DNA from: Pseudomonas indica NBRC 103045
Lineage (GTDB): Bacteria; Pseudomonadota; Gammaproteobacteria; Pseudomonadales; Pseudomonadaceae
Reading direction: 5' to 3'
DNA length: 64,000 nt
Assembly: GCF_002091635.1 (NCBI RefSeq)
Contig: NZ_BDAC01000004.1
Span: 62,001 to 126,000, forward strand
Part shown: piece after piece, positions 35,879-44,757 of the stretch
Layout of the letters: each line of letters opens with the position of its first letter
Numbering within the stretch: the first letter of the stretch is position 1
Position numbers and translations under genes: made by a program
Notes under the pieces: model-generated
Databases searched by the model: none
Seen by the model: only the letters and a program-made list of their open reading frames with translations
Told to the model about the DNA's origin: nothing

Positions 35879-36303
35879 GACTCACCCCCAAAATGGAAAT
35901 CCTCCGTCAAGACCAGACGGAGCTTGGCACGGATCTCATCGATCTGTTTCGCATCGTACGGTTTCGCAGGATGCCGTCCCCAGACAGGGGCAGGCCATGC
36001 CGCATCGTCCCGACGGCGAACAATCACATGCATGTGTAACTGACTGACCACGTTACCCAACGCGGCGACGTTCATCTTATCGGCACGAAAGGTGTCTTTC
36101 AGCGTCTCCGCTAAGGCCGTGGTTTCCCGCCACAGCGCCAACTGGTCGGCAGCATCCAACTGGAACAGCTCACTGACCTCTTCCCGACGAGGGACGAGAA
36201 TGAACCAGGGATAATTGGCGTCATTCATCAGAAGCAGGCGACACAAGGGGAAATCGCCAATCGAGACGGTGTCCTGCTGTAAGCGTGAATCCAAGACGAA
36301 CAT
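35875..36303 (-). CDS. HIT-family (histidine triad) protein
   Basis: 142 residues with the HIT fold. The triad reads QLHMHVI at 88-94, so the first His of HxHxH is replaced by Gln, while the middle (catalytic) and third His remain. [11 protein letters not shown] and ILVPRREE are family blocks. Likely a nucleotide hydrolase or transferase; substrate unknown. AGGAG stands seven bases before the ATG. The upstream side opens into a long gene-poor region. Confidence 0.9.
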   Translation of the reverse strand: MFVLDSRLQQDTVSIGDFPLCRLLLMNDANYPWFILVPRREEVSELFQLDAADQLALWRETTALAETLKDTFRADKMNVAALGNVVSQLHMHVIVRRRDDAAWPAPVWGRHPAKPYDAKQIDEIRAKLRLVLTEDFHFGGES

Positions 36304-36339
36304 GCGACATCTCCTGTTCGGCTGGTGATTGTTTTGAGC

Positions 36340-36816
36340 TTAGCCTTTGAGCCCCGAGCGACAAGCAGCCAGGCCATCGGGCCGCGCAGCATAACCAAGC
36401 CACCCATGGAGTGAAACCATGCAACCGGTCCCCACTAGCGCTCCAAAATAGGGCAGCCCCACTTCGCCAACGCTCACGATGCGTGCACCCTTACTTCTCT
36501 TTAGAAGCGACAGAGGATCGACTTGCACAGAATTGGACGCGTTACGGCACCCCGTTACCGGCTGTAATCGTCCACCCACTGCAAGTTTCCCCGGTAACGC
36601 TAGTTGCCATTCGCTATCAGCCTCGCATTCCGTACGCAACCCCACCGGAAAGCCACCATTCGTCCAGCAAGTCGAGACAGGTTTGAAGCAATAGCCATCT
36701 TCAGGAGCCGTTTTTCGAAAAAAATGCCGAAGGCAGCTCAACAACCCCATTTTGCGCATGGTTCTTGCTAACCCACGACAAGGCTTTGGCGACGACTCGC
36801 TGGCGCGCACTACCAA
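36340..36816 (-). CDS. Doubtful small hypothetical ORF
   Basis: Open for up to 158 codons on the minus strand in the region upstream of oprD. From an internal ATG it would start MRKMGLLSCLRHFF. Composition is Gly/Leu/Ser/Cys-rich without clear amphipathic or membrane patterns, I recognise no family, and no good ribosome site precedes either start. It may be an orphan gene, a decayed gene, or chance. Coordinates are those of the open frame. Confidence 0.15.
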   Translation of the reverse strand: MVVRASESSPKPCRGLARTMRKMGLLSCLRHFFRKTAPEDGYCFKPVSTCWTNGGFPVGLRTECEADSEWQLALPGKLAVGGRLQPVTGCRNASNSVQVDPLSLLKRSKGARIVSVGEVGLPYFGALVGTGCMVSLHGWLGYAARPDGLAACRSGLKG

Positions 36817-36892
36817 GGAGCTTCCGAAAGAACAGCACCTGACAGGTCAAACAACCTGCCGGGCAAGGATGCAAGTCAAAATCTATGAATTT

Positions 36893-36920
36893 GCGACACC
36901 CTTCATGCGAAATTGCGACA
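36893..36920 (-). promoter_or_regulatory. Candidate ArgR operator upstream of oprD
   Basis: On the minus strand the sequence has two TGTCGC half-sites in direct repeat (complements of 36915-36920 and 36893-36898), 22 bases apart. The P. aeruginosa ArgR consensus uses TGTCGC direct repeats at about 21-base spacing, and oprD is a known ArgR target. The one-base spacing difference keeps this tentative. Confidence 0.4.
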
Positions 36921-37068
36921 ACGCTGTGAAGAATTCGTAAGGAATAGATTGCAACTATCGCCTTAACCGTCCGCGTGCTATAAGTTAGCGCCGACACAAA
37001 AAGAAAGAATTGCCCAAATAATAATCAACCGGGCAGTCAGAATCTTCTAAACCAAAGGAGCAATCACG

Positions 37069-38367
37069 ATGCAAGTGATGAAGTGGAGCGTAATCGCCCT
37101 GGCCGTGGCCGCGGGCACCACTCAAATGGCAGTAGCCGCGAATCAGTCCGAATCCAAGGGCTTTGTTGAAGACAGCACTCTGACGCTGCTGAACCGTAAC
37201 TTCTATTTCAATCGTGACTTCAAGAACAACCCTGGCGGCCAGAGTTACCGCGAAGAGTGGGCGCATGGCGTCATGGCCGAATACGCCTCCGGCTTTACTC
37301 AAGGTACCGTTGGTTTTGGTGTGGATGCTTACGGTTATCTGGGTCTGAAACTGGATAGCGGCAAGGGCACCAGAGGTACTGGCCTGCTGCCGATCGGAAG
37401 CGATGGTCGCGCCGAGGACGATTACTCGGAAGCTGGCGGCGCAGTGAAACTGCGTGTTTCGGCAACCGAACTGAAGTATGGCGAAATGCGTACTGCTGCC
37501 CCGGTGTTCGCTACCAGCGATTCCCGTCTGCTTCCGGAAACCGCTACTGGCTTCTTGGTTACCAGCAATGAAATTGAAGGTCTGGCACTGGAAGCAGGTC
37601 ACTTCACCGCTTATAACAACCGCAACTCTACCAATAGCGACGATGAACTGCTGTTGAACTATGGTTCGGGTGAAATCGGCAAGACTATTGACTTCGCAGG
37701 CGGCTTCTACACCATTTCCGACGATCTGACCGTCGGCCTGTATGCCTCGGAGTTCGAAGACACATGGCGCCAGTACTATGGCAACGTCAATTACAATATT
37801 GGCCTCGCCGAAGATCAGGCACTGAACTTCGATTTCAATATCTACCGTACCAGCGATACTGGTGACGAACTGCAAGGCGATATCAGCAACACCACCTGGA
37901 GCCTGGCTGCCGCTTATAGCATCGGCGCTCACAAGTTCACCCTGGCCCACCAACGCGTGAATGGTGACACTCCGTTCGACTACGTCGGTGGTGACTCGAT
38001 TTTCCTGGCAAACTCGGTCCAGTACTCTGACTTTAACGGTGCCAACGAGAAATCCTGGCAGGCCCGTTACGATCTGGATCTGAAAACCCTGGGTGTTCCG
38101 GGCCTGAAACTGATGGCTCGTTACGTCACCGGTGACGATATCGATGGTACCGATGCCGATGCTGCCGGCGGTTATGCAGGCCTGTACGGTGAAGATGGTA
38201 AGCATTGGGAGCGTGATCTGGAAGCCAAGTACACCCTCCAAGATGGCCCTGCCAAAGATCTTTCCTTCCGTGTCCGTCACGCTGTACACCGCGCCAACAC
38301 CGACCAGGGTGAAGGCGATCTGAACGAAGTTCGCGTAATTGTCGAATACCCGCTGAGCATTCTGTAA
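37069..38367 (+). CDS. oprD: OprD-family outer-membrane porin
   Basis: 432 residues. Signal peptide 1-23 (ending AVAA). The mature 18-stranded barrel keeps long blocks seen in P. aeruginosa OprD: GFTQGTVGFGVDA, QYYGNVNY, DISNTTWSLAAAYS, GGDSIFLANSVQYSDFN and the C-terminal EYPLSIL ending in a hydrophobic residue for Bam recognition. OprD takes up basic amino acids and admits carbapenems in P. aeruginosa. Codons lean to T-ending forms (GGT, GAT, CGT) more than in neighbours, as expected of a highly expressed porin. AAAGGAG precedes the ATG. Confidence 0.93.
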   Translation: MQVMKWSVIALAVAAGTTQMAVAANQSESKGFVEDSTLTLLNRNFYFNRDFKNNPGGQSYREEWAHGVMAEYASGFTQGTVGFGVDAYGYLGLKLDSGKGTRGTGLLPIGSDGRAEDDYSEAGGAVKLRVSATELKYGEMRTAAPVFATSDSRLLPETATGFLVTSNEIEGLALEAGHFTAYNNRNSTNSDDELLLNYGSGEIGKTIDFAGGFYTISDDLTVGLYASEFEDTWRQYYGNVNYNIGLAEDQALNFDFNIYRTSDTGDELQGDISNTTWSLAAAYSIGAHKFTLAHQRVNGDTPFDYVGGDSIFLANSVQYSDFNGANEKSWQARYDLDLKTLGVPGLKLMARYVTGDDIDGTDADAAGGYAGLYGEDGKHWERDLEAKYTLQDGPAKDLSFRVRHAVHRANTDQGEGDLNEVRVIVEYPLSIL

Positions 38368-38397
38368 CACTGCTTAGTACTAGCATCGACACGAGAG

Positions 38398-38425
38398 AGC
38401 CCGGCGTCAGCCGGGCTTTTTCTTT
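38398..38425. terminator. Terminator after oprD
   Basis: AGCCCGGC-GTCA-GCCGGGCT followed by TTTTCTTT, 30 bases after the oprD stop and just before the convergent thioesterase gene. Confidence 0.92.
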
Positions 38426-38436
38426 ATATCGATGAG

Positions 38437-38853
38437 TCAAAACGGCAACGCGTAAGTCCCAGTAACATGCGCCACCAACTCCTCCTCATTACCCGCCGAA
38501 TACAACGACACCTCACACACTGCCTGGCGCCGACTCAACCGTAGGATCGTGGCTTCAGCCAACAAATCCACAGGCTTCGGCTTGACCAGAAAGTTGATAT
38601 TCAGGTTCGAAGTCACCGCCATTTCTACTCGCCCCAGACGCCCAAGCACCACCGCGTACATGGCGGCATCCGCCAATGCCATGATGGTCGGCCCGGAAAG
38701 AGTGCCGCCGGGGCGCACCAACTTGGCGCTGAATGGAACCCGCGCCAGCACGCCCTGTGCATCCAGTCGGTCGATGTACAGGTTGATATCCTCGGCCATC
38801 GGCAGCCCCGCGCGGATCAGGGCCTGTACTTGCTCAGCAGTCAATACCGTCAC
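38437..38853 (-). CDS. PaaI-type hotdog thioesterase
   Basis: 138 residues. Hotdog fold with RPGGTLSGPTIMALADAAMYA, holding the Gly-Pro turn and Asp of the PaaI/YdiI family active site, then SNLNINFLVKPKPVDLLAEA. Probably hydrolyses an acyl-CoA; substrate unknown. The start is GTG at 38853 with GGGGAG five bases upstream. It is divergent from proS. Confidence 0.88.
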   Translation of the reverse strand: MTVLTAEQVQALIRAGLPMAEDINLYIDRLDAQGVLARVPFSAKLVRPGGTLSGPTIMALADAAMYAVVLGRLGRVEMAVTSNLNINFLVKPKPVDLLAEATILRLSRRQAVCEVSLYSAGNEEELVAHVTGTYALPF

Positions 38854-38959
38854 CTTGTCTCCCCTCTCCTGTGACCCGCCTGCATCCTATACGCATCCGA
38901 ATAGGCACCGTACAATGCCGGCCTAGCAAAAGCCCTCGCAACCGACAGAACGGCCAAAC

Positions 38960-40675
38960 ATGCGTACCAGTCAGTACCTGCTCTCGACTCTCAAAGAAAC
39001 GCCTTCCGACGCCGTGGTGATCAGCCATCAGTTGATGCTGCGCGCCGGCATGATCCGCAAACTTGCCTCGGGCCTCTATACTTGGCTGCCGATGGGCTTA
39101 CGGGTTCTCCGCAAGGTCGAGACCATCGTGCGCGAGGAAATGAATGCCGCCGGCGCGCTCGAAGTGCTGATGCCGGCCATCCAACCCGCCGAACTCTGGC
39201 AGGAATCGGGGCGCTGGGAGCAGTATGGTCCCGAGTTGCTGCGTTTGAAGGACCGCCATGAGCGCGACTTCTGCGTCGGCCCGACCCACGAAGAGGTCAT
39301 TACCGACCTGATGCGCAACGAGCTGAACAGCTACAAGCAGCTGCCGCTCAACGTTTACCAGATCCAGACCAAATTCCGTGACGAAATTCGTCCGCGCTTC
39401 GGCTTGATGCGCGGACGCGAGTTCGTCATGAAGGATGCCTACTCCTTCCATTTGAGCCAGGAATCCTTGCAGGAAACCTATGACCGCATGCACCAGGCGT
39501 ATTGCAATGTCTTCACCCGCCTTGGTCTGAATTTCCGCCCGGTGCAGGCCGATACCGGCTCCATCGGCGGTACGGGCTCCCACGAGTTCCACGTACTGGC
39601 CGAGTCCGGCGAAGACGACATCGCCTTCAGCGACAGCTCGGACTACGCCGCCAACATCGAAAAGGCCGAAGCGCTGCCCCGGGAGACGGAACGCCCGGCG
39701 CCGAGCGAAGAACTGCGTCTGATCGACACACCGAACACCAAGACCATCGCCGACCTGGTGGAGAAATTCGGCCTGCCGATCGAAAAGACCATCAAGACCC
39801 TGGTGGTTCGCGGCGCCGAAGAAGGCACCTTGATCGCCCTGATCGTTCGTGGCGACCATGAGCTGAACGAGATCAAGGCGGCCAATCTGGAACAGGTAGC
39901 CAGCCCGCTAGTGTTCGCCTCGGAAGCCGAACTGCGTGCCGCTATCGGCGCTGGTGCCGGCTCTCTTGGCCCACTGAACCTGCCCTTGCCCTGCATCGTT
40001 GACCGCTCCGTCGCCCTGATGAGCGATTTCGCCATCGGTGCCAACATCGACGACAAACACTACTTTGGCGTCAACTGGGAGCGCGACCTGCCGCTGCCGA
40101 CTGTCGCCGACCTGCGCAACGTGATCGCCGGCGACCCCAGCCCGGACGGCAAGGGTACCCTGGTGATCAAGCGCGGCATTGAAGTCGGGCATATCTTCCA
40201 GCTCGGCACCAAATACAGCGAGGCCATGAAGCTCAACGTCCTCAGCGAGCAGGGCAAGCCCACCACGCTGATCATGGGCTGCTACGGTATCGGCGTCTCC
40301 CGTGTGGTCGCGGCGGCCATCGAGCAGAATTACGACGAGCGCGGCATTCTCTGGCCGGACGCCTTGTCGCCGTTCCAAATCGCCTTGGTGCCTTTGAAGT
40401 ACGAGACCGCAGAAGTGAAGCAGGTTACCGACAAGCTTTACGCGGACCTGACTGCCGCCGGCTTCGAAGTCCTGCTGGACGACCGCGACAAGAAAACCAG
40501 CCCCGGCATCAAATTTGCCGACATGGAGCTGATCGGTATCCCGCACCGCATCGTGGTGAGCGATCGAGGGCTGGCCGAAGGTAAACTGGAGTACAAGAAC
40601 CGCCGCGAAGCCGACGCCCACTCGGTCCCGGTCGATGAAGTGCTGTCGTTCCTCTCCGCCCGTATTCGTCGCTGA
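38960..40675 (+). CDS. proS: Prolyl-tRNA synthetase
   Basis: 571 residues, bacterial type. Class II motifs: [23 protein letters not shown] (motif 1), [25 protein letters not shown] (motif 2), and the motif 3 [17 protein letters not shown] block. An editing (INS/YbaK-like) domain lies between about 220 and 400, carrying EKTIKTLVV. The C-terminal anticodon domain has [24 protein letters not shown]. Charges tRNA-Pro and edits Ala-tRNA-Pro. Short 10-base gap to the lipoprotein gene. Confidence 0.97.
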   Translation: MRTSQYLLSTLKETPSDAVVISHQLMLRAGMIRKLASGLYTWLPMGLRVLRKVETIVREEMNAAGALEVLMPAIQPAELWQESGRWEQYGPELLRLKDRHERDFCVGPTHEEVITDLMRNELNSYKQLPLNVYQIQTKFRDEIRPRFGLMRGREFVMKDAYSFHLSQESLQETYDRMHQAYCNVFTRLGLNFRPVQADTGSIGGTGSHEFHVLAESGEDDIAFSDSSDYAANIEKAEALPRETERPAPSEELRLIDTPNTKTIADLVEKFGLPIEKTIKTLVVRGAEEGTLIALIVRGDHELNEIKAANLEQVASPLVFASEAELRAAIGAGAGSLGPLNLPLPCIVDRSVALMSDFAIGANIDDKHYFGVNWERDLPLPTVADLRNVIAGDPSPDGKGTLVIKRGIEVGHIFQLGTKYSEAMKLNVLSEQGKPTTLIMGCYGIGVSRVVAAAIEQNYDERGILWPDALSPFQIALVPLKYETAEVKQVTDKLYADLTAAGFEVLLDDRDKKTSPGIKFADMELIGIPHRIVVSDRGLAEGKLEYKNRREADAHSVPVDEVLSFLSARIRR

Positions 40676-40685
40676 TCGAGAAACC

Positions 40686-41639
40686 ATGTTCAAGCGAAGT
40701 CCCTTACGCCTTGCTGGTGCCGCGCTGTGCGGCACCCTCTTCCTGAGCGGCTGCGCCAATCATCTTCCCCAGCGCAGCGAGCATGAAGAACGAGTCGAAC
40801 GCAAGTTGCTGGACCACAGCCTGCAGATCGATGTCGGCGAGCCACGCGTGCTCGAATTGCCGCAGCGGCGGATTCGCATCCACGAACAGAAGACATTCGA
40901 AGTCACCGCTTTCGAAGTTACGCGCCGTTACGATCGCTACACGCCTTATCAACCCTGGCGTGAGATCTACGAGATTCCCCTGGGCGCGGTTGCCGTCGTA
41001 GCGGGCATCGGTGCCAATGCGCTCAACGTGGTCATGCTCGGCAGCCTGCCGGATACCGCGACCAAGGATTGGATCAGCTACGGTTTTGCCGGGCTCAACC
41101 CGTTCATGAACGTGGAGTCCAACGGGCGCTCCCAGCAGAATCTGGCCAATCTGGACGAAAAGCAGCAGGACAAACGCATGGAGTACTCGAGCCTGCCCTG
41201 GGCAGAACGCCCTGTGCTGATTAAGGCCGGGGAACAGACCCATGAGCTGTTGACGGACCGTAACGGCGTTCTGCGCCTCAATCTGCTCGATGGCCCTTTC
41301 GCTGAGCACGACGTGAACCGCCTGGGCACCCTGCTGCTCAGCGTCGAGGACCCTCAGGACGGAGTTCGCACGGAAGCCACGTTATTGGTCAGCCGAACCT
41401 TGCGCGGCAAGTTGCAGGAAGCTCATGCGCTGATCTTCGACGACCTGGAAGACGATGATGTCGACCAGTGGGTACACCGAGTCCGACGTCTTTCCGAGCT
41501 GGGCCTGGAAGAAGAAGCCAGCGAACTGGAGCAGAGTCTCATCGAGCTGACCCGGAACGACCCGGAGCTGCAACAGGAATTTCTGAAGGCCCTGACCAGA
41601 GACGGCCGCTTGGTAGCCGACCCCGGCGAAGATCAGTGA
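40686..41639 (+). CDS. Lipoprotein of unknown function
   Basis: 317 residues. Lipobox LFLSGCAN (Cys22). The mature protein is mostly soluble, with a short hydrophobic hairpin at about 95-120 (PLGAVAVVAGIGANALNVVML) and a helical, Glu/Leu-rich C-terminal 90 residues. I recognise no named domain. It follows proS by 10 bases on the same strand and is probably co-transcribed with it. Confidence 0.82.
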   Translation: MFKRSPLRLAGAALCGTLFLSGCANHLPQRSEHEERVERKLLDHSLQIDVGEPRVLELPQRRIRIHEQKTFEVTAFEVTRRYDRYTPYQPWREIYEIPLGAVAVVAGIGANALNVVMLGSLPDTATKDWISYGFAGLNPFMNVESNGRSQQNLANLDEKQQDKRMEYSSLPWAERPVLIKAGEQTHELLTDRNGVLRLNLLDGPFAEHDVNRLGTLLLSVEDPQDGVRTEATLLVSRTLRGKLQEAHALIFDDLEDDDVDQWVHRVRRLSELGLEEEASELEQSLIELTRNDPELQQEFLKALTRDGRLVADPGEDQ

Positions 41640-41663
41640 CGACGGGCGTCGCGATAACGACGC

Positions 41664-41939
41664 TCAGGCACGCACGATAAAACCGACGATGCCCTGCAGC
41701 GGTTGCTGCTCCAGCTCGACCGCCTCGACTTTGGCCTTCGCCGGTCCTTTCTCTAGCCAGGAAACCAACTCCTGGACAGCATTCTCTTCTCCTTCGATCA
41801 ATACCTCTACCCGCCCGTCAGCCACGTTGCGTACCCAGCCATCGAGATCCAGGCGTTCAGCCTGACTCGCAGTCGCCTGCCGATAACTGACGCCCTGTAC
41901 TCGGCCGCTGACGAAACCATGTAAACAGATGCGTGCCAT
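41664..41939 (-). CDS. acyP: Acylphosphatase
   Basis: 91 residues from the ATG at 41939 (MARICLHGFVSGRVQGVSYR). The catalytic Arg lies in GRVQGVSYR and the Asn in GWVRNVADG, so the enzyme is complete. It hydrolyses carboxyl-phosphate bonds such as acetyl phosphate and 1,3-bisphosphoglycerate. A TTG two codons upstream could be read as a start, but a GAGG site fits the ATG. Follows the thioredoxin-like gene with a 2-base gap. Confidence 0.94.
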   Translation of the reverse strand: MARICLHGFVSGRVQGVSYRQATASQAERLDLDGWVRNVADGRVEVLIEGEENAVQELVSWLEKGPAKAKVEAVELEQQPLQGIVGFIVRA

Positions 41940-41941
41940 GC

Positions 41942-42409
41942 TCAACCCTCATCTCGTAAGTCTTTCAGCCGAGCGATGAGCCCAGCCGCAGTCTGTTCGC
42001 CCAACAAGCGCTCACGCATTCGCCCTTGCCCATCGACGAGATAGGTCACCGGCAGTACTTCATTGCGTGGCAGTTGGAAGCGTTCGGATGGGTCCTTCTC
42101 CAGAACACGGAAATCGATCTTCATCGTATCGCTGGACCGGGTCAGCTCGGCACCCTGCAACCCATCGAAGTTGACCCCCAGTACAACGACCCCCTGGTTT
42201 TTCATCCGTTCGGCCAGCAGGTTCAACTGAGGAATTTCACTACGGCAGGGCTTGCACCATTCCGCCCAGTAATTGATCACCAACCACTGGCCATCCAGTT
42301 CGGCAGCCGTTACCTTTCGCCCATGCTGATCGAGACCCAGGTCCTCGGCACAACCGCTCAGAAGCAACCCGGCGACTATTCCCATGAAAACCCGAAGTTG
42401 CGTTCCCAT
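41942..42409 (-). CDS. Thioredoxin-like lipoprotein (TlpA/ResA type)
   Basis: 155 residues. Lipobox LLLSGC (Cys20) anchors it in the envelope. The thioredoxin fold carries the redox motif WCKPC at 51-55, the cis-proline region VLPVTYLVDGQG, and NFDGLQGAEL. It is of the TlpA/ResA/DsbE reductase type, so a periplasmic disulfide reductase. Upstream of acyP in the same operon; partners not evident. Confidence 0.9.
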   Translation of the reverse strand: MGTQLRVFMGIVAGLLLSGCAEDLGLDQHGRKVTAAELDGQWLVINYWAEWCKPCRSEIPQLNLLAERMKNQGVVVLGVNFDGLQGAELTRSSDTMKIDFRVLEKDPSERFQLPRNEVLPVTYLVDGQGRMRERLLGEQTAAGLIARLKDLRDEG

Positions 42410-42438
42410 GCATACGTCCTCGTTCCTGCGTGATTGAC

Positions 42439-43830
42439 ATGAGCCAGGATACCTTGCGTATCGAGGTGCCGGACCTCCTCGAGGAAAGCTGCGTCCCGCT
42501 GGCCCACCTCAACGCAGCACTCATCGAGGCCCGTCAGCAACGCCCCGAGCAGGGCCTAAGGCAGGTATTGGATCTGCTATCGCGGCATAACCGCAGCGCC
42601 ATGACCTTACTTGAAAGGCAGCGGGGCCTGCAAAGCATCAGCGAAGAATATCGTCATTATGCATCTGCGGCGGGATCTTCCCCCTGCCCCTTGCTCGTCG
42701 GTCTTTGCAACGAACTGGCCACAGGCTTCAAGCGTCTGCTCCTGCAGATGCTGCAAGGCCGGGCGCCATCGCGACCCCATCTGGCCTGGTGCCTGTACAC
42801 GGCCCAGTATTTTCTTGGGCAAAGCCAGCTTCGTCATTACGAACGCTACCAGGAGCCCTCCCCGACATCGTGGCGCGACAGCCACCAGCTCTACTGCCTG
42901 GCTGAACGCCACGAGTGCCTGGATGAGCAGGTTGCCGCCGCTTTCCAGCCAACCGCTGCCAGCAGCCTGCGCGGCCTCTATCAGCAGGGACTGCTGCTCG
43001 CCTTGAGCAATCCCTTCCACCTGGCCGAAGGCGAATGCCTCTTGCTGTTCAAGGCTCTCGCTCCCCTGGCCGGTCTTGCTCGCCTGCTGCCCTGGGACGA
43101 GGAAGCCGAAGGGCCGACTATCGATCTGCGCGAGGCCCGCCCCTTCGTCACGGATGACCATCCGACACAGGACAGCAGCTTTCTTCGTCGATTCGAGCCC
43201 GGTGCGCTGGCAGTGGCATTGAATGAACCGGCCCCGTTGCGCAGTTCGGCGGAACACGCGCTGCTCGAACGGGTAAGGCCCCACTGGCTGGGGCGCCCGC
43301 AACGCCGGCATCCTCGGACCGAATATCAAGGATCATGCGATCTAGCCATCGGCTTGGCCGCCATTCATGCGCAACTGCTGGAACAACGACCTAGCCTGTC
43401 TCCAGCCCGTATCGTCGATGCGAGTGTCGGCGGTGCACGCTTGCTCTGTCAGGCAGCGCAAGCCGCACAGATACCCGTGGGGCAACTCGTCCTGTTGTTA
43501 GGCAGCAGCGGAACGAGCAGCTTGGCCCTGGTGCGCTGGCGCCACATCAACGATGAAGGCTTGCATCTGGGGTTACGCTATTTGAAAGGACTGGCACGGC
43601 CGGTCTGGTTGCGCCGCGCACCCAGCGCACAAACGCACCTGGGCATATTGCAAAGCACCCCAGCGGGCAGCGCCTGGCACCATGGCTTATGGCTATGCAG
43701 CGGACAGTTCTCGGAAGGGGAGCAGCTCTGGCTTCAACTCAGCAGCGCTCCGAGTCAGGCGACCCTGGCTTTACCGACATCGAACCTGTCGACGCCGCTG
43801 GTCGAAAGGCACCCGTTGCGCCTCGCTTGA
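42439..43830 (+). CDS. Large PilZ-domain protein
   Basis: 463 residues. The N-terminal 280 residues are helical and unrecognised, with leucine-rich stretches but no clear membrane segment. The C-terminal PilZ domain has RRHPR at 289-293 and DASVGG at 327-332, matching RxxxR and D/NxSxxG, so c-di-GMP binding is plausible. The domain continues to an LGLRYL strand near 380. Start at ATG 42439; a GTG at 42430 is possible. Divergent from the TlpA-like gene. Confidence 0.82.
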   Translation: MSQDTLRIEVPDLLEESCVPLAHLNAALIEARQQRPEQGLRQVLDLLSRHNRSAMTLLERQRGLQSISEEYRHYASAAGSSPCPLLVGLCNELATGFKRLLLQMLQGRAPSRPHLAWCLYTAQYFLGQSQLRHYERYQEPSPTSWRDSHQLYCLAERHECLDEQVAAAFQPTAASSLRGLYQQGLLLALSNPFHLAEGECLLLFKALAPLAGLARLLPWDEEAEGPTIDLREARPFVTDDHPTQDSSFLRRFEPGALAVALNEPAPLRSSAEHALLERVRPHWLGRPQRRHPRTEYQGSCDLAIGLAAIHAQLLEQRPSLSPARIVDASVGGARLLCQAAQAAQIPVGQLVLLLGSSGTSSLALVRWRHINDEGLHLGLRYLKGLARPVWLRRAPSAQTHLGILQSTPAGSAWHHGLWLCSGQFSEGEQLWLQLSSAPSQATLALPTSNLSTPLVERHPLRLA

Positions 43831-43951
43831 TGCGGGATCTGGGAGGCATATCACATCAAGCGTTGCCTGAGCGCACAGTTTAATCGCCGCAGGCCTGCTT
43901 ATAATTTCGCCACACCCGTTCCTACGATCGCTATCAGCCTGGAAGCCCACC

Positions 43952-44344
43952 ATGTCCAAAGCCCATGACAAGCTGATCGGCCCCGTGCCGTCCCGAATCG
44001 TCAATGCCGCTCGCCTGATAGTCACGGCCTACGAAGGCCGCGTCGCCGAATACAACGTTGCCTCCTGGTTGCAACTGCCCGGCCTGGCCAACCTGCCGGT
44101 CTCCCTGATGGTGACTTACCGCGACGGCGACAAGCAGCGTGAAGTCAATGTCGACCATGGCACAACCAATGCCCATGGCAAGATCCTGCTCTCCGGCATC
44201 GGCCGGTTGCCGGTGAAAGTGAAGATCGAAGATATGCAGGTGAAACTGCGCTCGGCAGTACCCGTGCAAAGCCTCATCGTCGAGGAACTTTTTGTCCAGG
44301 CCGTGGAAATGGCCGAAGCGGACAATCGCCAAGCCCTCGCCTGA
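43952..44344 (+). CDS. Conserved hypothetical protein
   Basis: 130 residues, soluble, without a signal peptide. Mostly beta-sheet pattern (PVSLMVTYRDGDKQREVNV, then GRLPVKVKIEDMQVKL). I recognise no domain. GGAAG lies nine bases before the ATG. Codon use and the downstream terminator support a real gene. Between a PilZ gene and a minus-strand small gene; no functional hint from context. Confidence 0.75.
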   Translation: MSKAHDKLIGPVPSRIVNAARLIVTAYEGRVAEYNVASWLQLPGLANLPVSLMVTYRDGDKQREVNVDHGTTNAHGKILLSGIGRLPVKVKIEDMQVKLRSAVPVQSLIVEELFVQAVEMAEADNRQALA

Positions 44345-44362
44345 GCCCCTCCTGCAAGCCAT

Positions 44363-44394
44363 CAACCCCGCTCCCGCCGCGGGGTTGTGCTTTT
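44363..44394. terminator. Terminator after the 43952 gene
   Basis: CAACCCCGC-TCCCGCC-GCGGGGTTG, followed by TGCTTTT. It lies 19 bases after the stop and in front of a convergent small gene. Confidence 0.85.
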
Positions 44395-44591
44395 CAGCCC
44401 CTGGAAATACTCACCACTGGCGGCGGTGAGGGCTGATCGTCGAGCGTTGTCTCGAACTCCTGCACCGCCAACCCGGCCAAGGATTCAGGCCAATGGACGA
44501 ATTTCAGCCCGGTGATCCGATTGAGCCGCTCCAGCGCCTCCTGGGGATCTCTCCGATGCAGATGAATCACTTTGTCCTTGGCACCACTCAT
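44394..44591 (-). CDS. Small conserved hypothetical protein
   Basis: 65 residues from the ATG at 44591, which has GAGGA ten bases upstream; a longer reading to 44675 lacks one and begins with a signal-like segment of doubtful meaning. The sequence includes DPQEALERLNRITGLKFVHWPESL, then an acidic tail with three prolines. No domain recognised. It may belong to a set of small Pseudomonas proteins; its role is unknown. Confidence 0.6.
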   Translation of the reverse strand: MSGAKDKVIHLHRRDPQEALERLNRITGLKFVHWPESLAGLAVQEFETTLDDQPSPPPVVSISRG

Positions 44592-44757
44592 AAACCGAAA
44601 TTCCTCAGCTAATCCCTGCCCCGCCAGCAGAACGATCGCAAACCCAATCGGGTTTTGCCAGAAGCGTGCCAGCATACGTTCCTACGTTTTTCCGAGCCTC
44701 CCAGCCCTTGCCGCTCACGGGTAGCACCGAAGCCACGCCGCAAACTGACACTTTTTG

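Larger units (their letters stand above)
36304..37068. other. Long gene-poor region upstream of oprD
   Basis: 765 bases between divergent genes, the longest non-genic stretch here and less GC-rich than its neighbours. It contains a doubtful minus-strand reading frame (36340-36816), a perfect 9-bp inverted repeat CGTTACCGG/CCGGTAACG at 36553-36561 and 36591-36599, two GCGACA half-sites (36893, 36915), and a -10-like TATAAG near 36979. No tRNA, known sRNA or mobile-element end was recognised. Confidence 0.6.

Noticed and set aside
36701-36997. Small minus-strand frame upstream of oprD
   Set aside because: No ribosome site, mixed composition, and it overlaps the likely promoter and operator region.
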